Assembly (NCBI GenBank): GCA_947496215.1
Contig: CANMCF010000029.1
Location: 1-40,477 of the forward strand
Direction: 5' to 3'
From: an uncultured Bizionia sp.
GTDB taxonomy: Bacteria > Bacteroidota > Bacteroidia > Flavobacteriales > Flavobacteriaceae
DNA: 40,477 bases
Shown: one piece after another, positions 17,239 to 23,900 of the stretch
Position numbering within the stretch: the stretch's first letter is position 1
Layout of the letters: each line of letters opens with the position of its first letter
Notes under the pieces: generated by a model
What the model was told of the DNA's origin: nothing
Database searches by the model: none
Seen by the model: only the letters and a program-made list of their open reading frames with translations
Made by a program: the position numbers and the translations under genes

Positions 17239-18978
17239 ATGAAACAGAAACTCAAGCAGTACCTTAAAACAACAATGCTCCTTTTTGGGATGTCATTTTT
17301 TATCGTCAGCTGTCAAAAAGACGATGATTTAAAAATCATTCAACAAGAACCGTTAAAAACGCAAGATGCATTTAAGGTTTCCAAAGTTGGAAAATCCAAG
17401 ATTGATGAAAATAAAGACTTACTTGGTAGATTGTCCAACTTGTCTGAAAAAGTTGAACAATCAAGATTGGCCAATGCCAACAAGAACATATACGTTGCCG
17501 AAGATGATTTTTACATCAATACAGACTACGCCACCTATATGGAAAACAATGTTACGGGATATCATTCCTATACCTTTCCAGTATATAGAACGGAAGAAGC
17601 AGATGGTATTGAAAATGTGTTGCTTTCTTTACAAGCAGATGGAAGTTACAAGGCATTCTTGATCGTTTACGATCTAAATGACCAAGAGCGTTTGGACTTG
17701 CAAAATGAATTGAATGTGGACCTGACTGGTAAGACAACCATCTATAGTTTGGAGGACGACTCGTTCGTCGATGACATTTTTAGCAAGGTGTTGGCTTCAG
17801 GGGATTGCGTAGGCATCTTGATGTGTCCTTATGGTGGGGACGATCACATAGCTGGTCAAGCTTGCATAGATGCCGAAAGAGGAAACTTGTATCTGGACAC
17901 TTCAATGTGTGACAGTGGAGGAGGGGCTGACACAACCGATACTACAAACAATACTTCGGGATCCGATACTTCTGGCGGGCACGTGGAAGGAGGAAGTAAT
18001 GGAAGTGTTGGAGCGACCGCTATAACTTGCACTAGGAATTGTATTGATGAAGCTTGTAATTTCACCTTAACGGGTATTCTTGCAAATCTTTCTTTAAGTG
18101 ATGCAGAAATTTGTTGGTTAAACAAATCTGAGCAATCAGGTATTAAACAGCAAATAACTGACTATTTAAATGATAATGGGAGTTCTGATTTTGCAGAATG
18201 GGTAATCGAATTTGAAAACCTTCCAACCGATCCTTGTGGGCTAACACACGATTGCCTTCAGTCAATTCAAACAATGGCTGACGGCTTACGTTTTTGTGGT
18301 GAAGAAGGAAACCAGATGGCAGATTATTTTGAAAGTGTCATAAATGATAGTAACTCTTTCGATACGATGGGTGAATTACAAGATTTTTACGATCAAGCTG
18401 TAGTTGTCACCAAAAATTTTGTAAATAGTCGATTTAATACTATTCTTCTTGGATTTGCAGAAGGAGTTAAGCCTATTGTTGAATTGGCTTTATTTGAAAT
18501 AGGAGGTACTTACGCGTTAAAGCTTTTGCAAAAGCTCCCTACAAGTTACATCACAACTCCTATTGCTAACGTTATTAATAGGCTTCTCACCACAACTTCT
18601 GAGGCATTTTCTAGCTTTAAACACGCAAAAAAGTTTGGAATTAAGAGTTATGCTCAATTAGAAGCAGACTTTGCATTAGGAACAACGAGAACGGCTGAAG
18701 GTGTTCAATTTCATCATCTCATAGAACAACGGTTCAAAAACAATCCTGCTGTAACAGAATGGTTGGGTTCAACGAATACGGCAAATTGGAACTCAATAGT
18801 ATTGACTCCGGCTGAACATCAAGTGTTTACAAATGCTTGGAGACAAAGAATTGGTTATGGTAACATAAATGGATCGACAGGTTTTAACACAAGTACAGCT
18901 ACTATAGATGTAATTAAAAATGCAGCAGATGAAATCTATGCTAATTATCCGGAAATTTTACAAATATTGGGATTATGA
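17239..18978 (+). CDS. Surface-lipoprotein with C-terminal HNH-like nuclease toxin domain
   Basis: A 579-aa lipoprotein: lipobox FIVSC with Cys25, immediately followed by QKDDD. This matches the lipoprotein export signal known in Capnocytophaga and Flavobacterium (QKDDE-like, K followed by two acids), which sends lipoproteins to the cell surface. Residues about 30-225 are a Cys-poor region of unknown fold, about 226-260 a Gly/Ser/Thr linker, about 262-370 a Cys-containing helical region. The C-terminal 100 residues (about 480-579) carry FHHLIEQRF (His492-His493, Glu496) and SIVLTPAEHQVFTNAWRQRIGYG (His527), the pattern of HNH/endonuclease-VII-type polymorphic toxin tips. The nuclease would act on nucleic acid in a competitor cell. 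The following gene overlaps by ATGA and is the immunity candidate. How it would enter target cells is not visible. The domain call is by motif. Confidence 0.72.
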   Translation: MKQKLKQYLKTTMLLFGMSFFIVSCQKDDDLKIIQQEPLKTQDAFKVSKVGKSKIDENKDLLGRLSNLSEKVEQSRLANANKNIYVAEDDFYINTDYATYMENNVTGYHSYTFPVYRTEEADGIENVLLSLQADGSYKAFLIVYDLNDQERLDLQNELNVDLTGKTTIYSLEDDSFVDDIFSKVLASGDCVGILMCPYGGDDHIAGQACIDAERGNLYLDTSMCDSGGGADTTDTTNNTSGSDTSGGHVEGGSNGSVGATAITCTRNCIDEACNFTLTGILANLSLSDAEICWLNKSEQSGIKQQITDYLNDNGSSDFAEWVIEFENLPTDPCGLTHDCLQSIQTMADGLRFCGEEGNQMADYFESVINDSNSFDTMGELQDFYDQAVVVTKNFVNSRFNTILLGFAEGVKPIVELALFEIGGTYALKLLQKLPTSYITTPIANVINRLLTTTSEAFSSFKHAKKFGIKSYAQLEADFALGTTRTAEGVQFHHLIEQRFKNNPAVTEWLGSTNTANWNSIVLTPAEHQVFTNAWRQRIGYGNINGSTGFNTSTATIDVIKNAADEIYANYPEILQILGL

Positions 18979-19805
18979 TAAAGCATTATTATTTTTTTGC
19001 AAAGTGGAGACCAAAAGATGTTAAATTCTTAAATGGTTTAAGGTTAGAAAAAGAAATTAAAGAAGGAGCGTGTAGTTTTTCTGTAGAAGAAGGAGATACT
19101 TATCATGAAATAATTAATCACTTTAAAGAAAAGGAATCTTTATTCAGAAGTACTAAACCCAAAGGGTATAATACAACAATGTCTCATGTATCTTTTTCTA
19201 AAAAAGAATTAGATGAAGCCAAATACTACAACTTGGTTGGTACAGGTATTCCTAAAGGCTATCCGCAGCCCAAAGACGAGTATAAGGACATTGTGTTTAG
19301 TAGCGAATGTGGTGCCTATAGAGTAAACAGGAAGCAAATAGCGCCTTTTAGAATTAACAAGCCTAAATGGGCTAAGAATCAAGTAAACTTTTCACTTGAG
19401 TGGGAATGGGATTGTATGTTTTTCAAAAAGGAATTTTATGAAGAAGTCTTGAAGCCTCTTGGAATAAAACACTGGGAAGTTCTAGATCACAGTACAGGAA
19501 AACCTTTGGATGACACTGTGCAACTTAACATTCCAATAGCAAAAAGCAAGCTGTTGATAGAAAATTCTGCATACGATGTATATTCTCCTGAACAAAGTTG
19601 TGGTAAAAAGCAATATTCACAACAACATTTAGATTTTTTTCCTCCTTTTGAGGAAGAGTTCAATTTTCATATATGCTATACGCAAGAGGAGTTTTACAGC
19701 GGTTTTAAAAGAATTGTGCTATCCAAGGCGCTTTGTGATGTTTTGGTGAAACATAAGGTAATCAAATATGATTCAGCCCATATAATACCAATGAAAAGTA
19801 TATGA
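18975..19805 (+). CDS. Candidate immunity protein for the upstream nuclease toxin
   Basis: A 276-aa cytosolic protein with no signal peptide or membrane helix. Its ATG overlaps the toxin's TGA (ATGA), so the two are translationally coupled, the arrangement expected for a cognate immunity protein. The sequence is rich in aromatic and charged residues; SSECGAYRVNRKQIAPFRI, PEQSCGKKQYS and the C-terminal LSKALCDVLVKHKVIKYDSAHIIPM resemble the layout of Imm11/Imm43-type immunity families, whose C-termini also end with an LS...LL...FIPM-like strand. I do not recognise it firmly. Two CG dipeptides might bind metal. If it is an immunity protein, it should block the HHxxE nuclease inside the producer. 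Confidence 0.55.
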   Translation: MIKHYYFFAKWRPKDVKFLNGLRLEKEIKEGACSFSVEEGDTYHEIINHFKEKESLFRSTKPKGYNTTMSHVSFSKKELDEAKYYNLVGTGIPKGYPQPKDEYKDIVFSSECGAYRVNRKQIAPFRINKPKWAKNQVNFSLEWEWDCMFFKKEFYEEVLKPLGIKHWEVLDHSTGKPLDDTVQLNIPIAKSKLLIENSAYDVYSPEQSCGKKQYSQQHLDFFPPFEEEFNFHICYTQEEFYSGFKRIVLSKALCDVLVKHKVIKYDSAHIIPMKSI

Positions 19806-20653
19806 GCAAATTTATAGTCACCATATTTTTAGTCTTTGTTGGTCTGTCTAATATCTATGGACAAACAAAAAGAATGGAGAACAAGTATATGGATTGTTTT
19901 TATCATACCTATGGAGAAGAGAGTATCAATAACTATGAAAAACTTTTGGTTGACGAAGGTGTTTTGGAAGACAATAGTGGGAAAAGCTATATGATATTTT
20001 TGCGGAATTTTGCAGAGCGAAATAAATCTGTTAAAAGGCCTTCCAAACTTTTTTGCTTGGAAATAAAGAAACTTGAAAAACCAGAAGCGGACAAGTTTAG
20101 AGAGTGCCAAAAAACGATGCTTTTAGGCTTTATAGATTATGATATGTCCAAATTTTTTGGTGTTGAAGAAGGAATACTTAATAAAGCGAGACCATATTTG
20201 GTTGCAAGAGCTATGCTCAAAATAGTGTCTGAGGACGATTTGGAGATTGACTATTATAAATTTATGACTTTTTTGCTTTTCTGTGTAATCGATACTGAAT
20301 CTGGAGTTATGGACAAAGAAGAGGAGAGTTATGATTTAACCAACGCGTTGAAAATAACTCTGAATTCTGAAAGTGAAATTTTCGTTAACGATGAAAAGGT
20401 GACAATTAAAGAGCTAAAGAAACGTGTTAGGAAGTATGAGCTGAAGCATAAATCGGAATCGGTTATTTCCTTTAGTGTTGAGGGGAAGACAAAATATGCT
20501 GTTTTTGTTGTCGTCAAAGATGCAATATTTTCTGAAATCCATTATTTGAGGGAAGAACTAGCCATGGAAAAATATAATTTGAAATTGGACATACTCAATG
20601 AAGAAGAACTGGGTGAGGTAAAGAGAATTTACCCGCTAAGAATAGCGGAATGA
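19802..20653 (+). CDS. Secreted protein with ExbD/TolR-like C-terminal domain, third gene of the toxin operon
   Basis: A 283-aa exported protein (signal peptide MSKFIVTIFLVFVGLSNIYG). Its ATG overlaps the previous stop (ATGA). Residues about 24-175 are a helical, Lys/Glu-rich region with several cysteines and are not recognised. Residues about 180-270 (LNSESEIFVNDEKVTIKELK ... SVISFSVEGKTKYAVFVVVKDAI ... MEKYNLKLDIL) resemble the periplasmic domain of ExbD/TolR proteins, with the pattern strand-turn-helix-strand-helix-strand, but no N-terminal membrane anchor of ExbD is present. It may help export, activate or restrain the upstream lipoprotein toxin, or be unrelated. No terminator is visible downstream. 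Confidence 0.55.
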   Translation: MSKFIVTIFLVFVGLSNIYGQTKRMENKYMDCFYHTYGEESINNYEKLLVDEGVLEDNSGKSYMIFLRNFAERNKSVKRPSKLFCLEIKKLEKPEADKFRECQKTMLLGFIDYDMSKFFGVEEGILNKARPYLVARAMLKIVSEDDLEIDYYKFMTFLLFCVIDTESGVMDKEEESYDLTNALKITLNSESEIFVNDEKVTIKELKKRVRKYELKHKSESVISFSVEGKTKYAVFVVVKDAIFSEIHYLREELAMEKYNLKLDILNEEELGEVKRIYPLRIAE

Positions 20654-20746
20654 CTTTTTAATTACTACGTTTTTTAGTTATATGAATTTACGGATAACAT
20701 TAGATTAGGAAGTCTTTTGTTTAATATGTTCCAGTTGCCAAAGATT

Positions 20747-21106
20747 TCACTGGTGTTTGAATTTTGTTTCAATTGCTGTTATCAGGGCTTCGACAGACGT
20801 TAATTTGTCAATGCATTCTTTGGATAAAAATGAATGTAATTTTGTGTTTGTTTGCTTTAGAATAATTGGATAGTCAAACTTCTGGTTCATATGTTTCAAT
20901 TCAAACTCATCTATATGAAAAAAGGACATGTCAATGTCACTTTGTTCTCTAAATTGCTTCCAAGTTTTATTTTCGGAGAAGGTATCGAAAGTGATGGTAC
21001 ACAGATTACATGCATAGGTTTCTGGGCTAAAAAGCTTATGTGCTATGTCCATGGCCATATTTCCAATTCCAGAATTTGCGTTATAGACGAATAAGAGTTT
21101 GTTCAT
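20747..21106 (-). CDS. Conserved hypothetical cytosolic protein (often labelled GTPase in flavobacteria)
   Basis: A 119-aa protein beginning MNKLLFVYNANSGIGNMAMD, followed by YACNLCTITFDTF, KTWKQFRE and FDYPIILKQ. I recall close relatives throughout Flavobacteriaceae, commonly auto-annotated as GTPase, although no P-loop or other nucleotide-binding motif is present (NSGIGN is not GxxxxGKS). The CNLC pair could be a thiol or metal site. It lies alone between the toxin operon (convergent) and murI (same strand, 84 nt downstream). Function unknown. Confidence 0.75.
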   Translation of the reverse strand: MNKLLFVYNANSGIGNMAMDIAHKLFSPETYACNLCTITFDTFSENKTWKQFREQSDIDMSFFHIDEFELKHMNQKFDYPIILKQTNTKLHSFLSKECIDKLTSVEALITAIETKFKHQ

Positions 21107-21190
21107 TGTACTTTAGTCCATCATCCAATCGAAAACTTACCAAATTTACCATTGATCAGGTATATTGACAAGTTTGTTAGTGAGAGAAAA

Positions 21191-21973
21191 TTAAAAATCT
21201 AAAAAAGAAACATTGTAGTCCATACCCAACAAGGATTCTATGACATTCATATTATTTGCATTGGTGAAAAATTGATGCTTGGAGTGTACTGTCAATGTAT
21301 TGAGTAGTTCATTTCTCTCCAAGATGGTTTTAGTTTGTTTGGCTACAGCCTCCCCAGAATCTATGATCTTTATGTGTTTGGGGAGCAAGTTGACGAGTTG
21401 TGGGATGAGGTATGGATAATGTGTACATCCTAAAACTAAATAATCTATGTTGGCTTCCAACATTGGTCGTATGTAGGTGTGAAGCAAGCCCTTCATCTCC
21501 TCTGAGTCAATCCTCCCATTTTCAACCAAAGGGACAATGCCTTCTCCAACACGTTCGATTATTTTAATGCCATTGGAGTATAGATCCGTCGTCATATGAA
21601 ACAAGTCACTTGTAAGTGTTCCTTTGGTAGCCAATACTCCGATAGCCTTCGTTTGCGTTTGCAACGCGGCGGGTTTTATGGCGGGTTCTATACCTATGAA
21701 GGGGATGGAGTAGCGATCTCTTAATACTTCTATGGCATTGGTGGTAGCGGTGTTACAGGCAACGACAATGATCTTGCACCCTTTTTTCAACAACAATTCT
21801 GTATTTTTGATGCTAAGGTCAATGATTTTTTCTTCTCCTTTTTGTCCATAGGGTGCATTTTTGCTATCGGCCAAGTATATGGTGTTTTCATTTGGTAAGA
21901 GATTGTTGATCTCTTTCCATATGGATGTGCCTCCAACTCCTGAGTCGAATATGCCAATTGGGTTTTTGCTCAT
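21191..21973 (-). CDS. murI: Glutamate racemase
   Basis: A 260-aa cytosolic enzyme that interconverts L- and D-glutamate, providing D-Glu for peptidoglycan. Visible are IGIFDSGVGGTS (Asp10, Ser11), the first catalytic cysteine in VVACNTATTNA (Cys73), PFIGIEPAIKPA and the second catalytic cysteine in LVLGCTHYPYL. The start was moved to the ATG at 21973: the longer in-frame ATG at 22006 lies inside the terminator hairpin of the upstream ompH gene and would add an unrelated MYFYNISFIIT. It is the last gene of the bamA-ompH-ompH-murI cluster and sits only 24 nt below that terminator. Confidence 0.96.
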   Translation of the reverse strand: MSKNPIGIFDSGVGGTSIWKEINNLLPNENTIYLADSKNAPYGQKGEEKIIDLSIKNTELLLKKGCKIIVVACNTATTNAIEVLRDRYSIPFIGIEPAIKPAALQTQTKAIGVLATKGTLTSDLFHMTTDLYSNGIKIIERVGEGIVPLVENGRIDSEEMKGLLHTYIRPMLEANIDYLVLGCTHYPYLIPQLVNLLPKHIKIIDSGEAVAKQTKTILERNELLNTLTVHSKHQFFTNANNMNVIESLLGMDYNVSFLDF

Positions 21974-21997
21974 TGTTATTATAAAAGATATGTTATA

Positions 21998-22038
21998 AAA
22001 ATACAAAAGCCGTCTTAAAAAGACGGCTTTTGTATTTT
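21998..22038 (-). terminator. 19-bp perfect-stem terminator between ompH and murI
   Basis: AAAATACAAAAGCCGTCTT, a 3-nt loop, and its exact complement; in the minus direction it is followed by T-rich sequence. It ends the ompH message but lies 24 nt before the murI ATG, so murI must depend on read-through or on a promoter within or beside the hairpin. Confidence 0.85.
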
Positions 22039-22056
22039 AATTAATGAGGCGTTGAT

Positions 22057-22566
22057 TTAGTATCCCAATTCTTTTTTTACATCACTAAGCAAATCCTTGC
22101 CTTCTGCCATAATCACACCTTGACCTTGGGTAGAATCCAATACATAGTTGAATCCTTGTGCTTTTGCAACTTTCAAGATTGCAGCTTTTGCCTTTTCAGT
22201 AATTGGTTTCAATAACTCCAATTCCTTCTTTTGCAGATCTTGTTGAGCTTGAGCTTGGTACTGGCGGATGCTTTGTTCCATTCCTTGTACTTCAAGAACA
22301 CGTTTTTTGTTCTCTTCATCTGTTTGTGAAGCTGCTTGAGAATCATAAAGTTTCATTTTATCTTGAAGCTCTTTTGCAGATGCTTGAATATCTGTCTCAT
22401 AAGTTTTTCCCAATTTCTCCATCTCGGCTTGTGCAGCCTTCATTTCTGGCATTGACTGAATCAATTCAGTAGTGTTAATATGAGCAATTTTGCTTTGTGC
22501 ATTTGTAAAGCTGGTAGCTCCAATAAACAATGCTGCTGCAATTAATAAGGTTTTAAATTGTTTCAT
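22057..22566 (-). CDS. OmpH/Skp-family periplasmic chaperone
   Basis: A 169-aa exported protein: signal peptide MKQFKTLLIAAALFIGATSF (cleavage TNA-Q), a strand (KIAHINTTELIQSMPEM), a long coiled-coil helix pair (about 40-125, rich in Q, K and E), and the C-terminal cap (AKAAILKVAKAQGFNYVLDSTQGQGVIMAEGKDLLSDVKKELGY). This is the Skp trimer fold, which holds unfolded outer-membrane proteins in a cage and delivers them to BamA. It lies 46 nt after a second ompH-type gene and downstream of bamA, the usual flavobacterial order. Confidence 0.94.
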   Translation of the reverse strand: MKQFKTLLIAAALFIGATSFTNAQSKIAHINTTELIQSMPEMKAAQAEMEKLGKTYETDIQASAKELQDKMKLYDSQAASQTDEENKKRVLEVQGMEQSIRQYQAQAQQDLQKKELELLKPITEKAKAAILKVAKAQGFNYVLDSTQGQGVIMAEGKDLLSDVKKELGY

Positions 22567-22612
22567 TTTTAAAATAGTATTTGTGTGTTATAAATATTAG
22601 TTGTTTTAGGGC

Positions 22613-23662
22613 TTAGTTGTCATCGTTTGTTTCACTCTCTGTATCTTCTTTAGCTTTTTTACGATCTTCCAAGTCTTTCTTTTTTTTCTCTTCCAAAGCC
22701 TTTTTACGTGCTGCTCTATCTGCCATTTTCTTTTTTTTGCGTTCTTCTAGAATTTCTTCTTTGGTCTTTGGAGTCTTCGCAGCTTCATCTGTATTCTCAT
22801 TGACTTCTGCTTTTTTACCTTCTCCTTCCTCTCCTTCTTCTCCTTCTTCTTTATTGTCTTCTGTATTTGGAGGAGTATTGTTTCTTTCGTCTAATTTCTT
22901 TTGTTTTGCTTTTTTTCTTTCCTCCAATATCTTTGCCTTTTTTTCTTCCCTAGCCTTTATTTTTGCCTCTCTGGCTTCTTGGATTTCTTTTTTGCGATCT
23001 TCTTCCAATTTGGCTCTAGCGGCTTTTTTTTCATCCAAGGCCTTTTGTCTTTCATCCTTGCCTTCGTTTAGCTCTACGGTCACATCTTCATTCTTTGCCT
23101 TTTTCTTGTCGGACTTGGATTTTAATTGCTTGCGTTTCGAAGACCTTGTTATGGTTCTAAGCACTTGCTCGCTCATATCGAAACGATTTGCCGAATATAA
23201 CATGACAACATCTGCCGATTTATCGAATACGAAATCATATTTCTTTGCTTTGGCAATGTCTTGCACTGCTTGAAAAATTTGATCTTGTATGGGTTGCATC
23301 AATTGCTTTTTCTGCACCATTAAATCCCCACTTGGCCCAAATCTCTTTTGTTGGTATTCCAAGATCTCCTTTTCTTCAAAAAACAAATCCTCTTCGCGTT
23401 CTTCTATGAGTTCTTTGGTTAAAAGCGCTTTTTCGTTGTTCAGTTCCTTTCGTCTCTGATCGATGTCACTTAATTTGGTCTCTATTTCACCTTTCCATTT
23501 CTGCACTTTGGACTCCAATTGTGTGGTAGCCTCTGCATACTCAGGGACATTTTGTAAAATGTATTCCGTATCTATGTATCCTATTCTTACACCTCGTTGT
23601 GCGTTAACCGATAGACTTAGCATAGACGCTATGGTCAGTAAAAAAAGAACTTTTAGTTTCAT
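22613..23662 (-). CDS. OmpH/Skp-family protein with a long charged C-terminal tail
   Basis: A 349-aa exported protein: signal peptide (1-21, ...LSLSVNA), then an OmpH/Skp domain (about 22-180; VRIGYIDTEYILQNVPEYAEA at the start, AKAKKYDFVFDKSADVVMLYS and MSEQVLRTI at the end). Residues about 180-349 are an extremely Lys/Glu/Ala-rich tail (KKARAKLEEDRKKEIQEARE, EEILEERKKKKMADRAARKK) broken by an acidic NEGEEGEEGE-type stretch. The Skp part should chaperone outer-membrane proteins; the tail, absent from the neighbouring paralogue, could form an extended TolA-like helix that reaches across the periplasm or binds peptidoglycan, which is inference. Confidence 0.9.
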   Translation of the reverse strand: MKLKVLFLLTIASMLSLSVNAQRGVRIGYIDTEYILQNVPEYAEATTQLESKVQKWKGEIETKLSDIDQRRKELNNEKALLTKELIEEREEDLFFEEKEILEYQQKRFGPSGDLMVQKKQLMQPIQDQIFQAVQDIAKAKKYDFVFDKSADVVMLYSANRFDMSEQVLRTITRSSKRKQLKSKSDKKKAKNEDVTVELNEGKDERQKALDEKKAARAKLEEDRKKEIQEAREAKIKAREEKKAKILEERKKAKQKKLDERNNTPPNTEDNKEEGEEGEEGEGKKAEVNENTDEAAKTPKTKEEILEERKKKKMADRAARKKALEEKKKKDLEDRKKAKEDTESETNDDN

Positions 23663-23828
23663 CTGTTTTAATATTTTAATATTTATTAACCTATAAACTC
23701 AAAATTTGACAGATGATTGTTTTGATCCTGCTTTATTTTGAATTAATAGTTTAAAAATAATGAATTTTAATTTTAAAAATTTTAATTCTTGAATCAAATC
23801 CTCAAACTGTACATTGAAAATATCGTGC

Positions 23829-23836
23829 CAAAAATA
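23829..23836 (-). promoter_or_regulatory. Candidate -7 box for the ompH pair
   Basis: On the minus strand TATTTTTG followed by GCA, an exact -7 match within the 238-nt gap between bamA and the first ompH. No clear -33 element. It would leave a leader of about 160 nt. Otherwise the gap is plain AT-rich sequence. Confidence 0.35.
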
Positions 23837-23900
23837 GAAATTTAAAGAAACAGAACATATTAATTAAAGGATTAATTACAAAATAAAGTACTTGCTTTTG

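Noticed and set aside
21974-22006. 11-residue N-terminal extension of MurI from an upstream ATG
   Set aside because: It lies within the terminator stem and does not fit MurI N-termini, which begin just before IGIFDSG.
22617-23273. 218-aa plus-strand frame full of Ser, Phe and Leu
   Set aside because: It is the antisense of the Lys/Glu-rich ompH-type gene; poly-Lys/Glu codons read backwards give Phe/Ser/Leu runs. No signal peptide, domain or promoter of its own.
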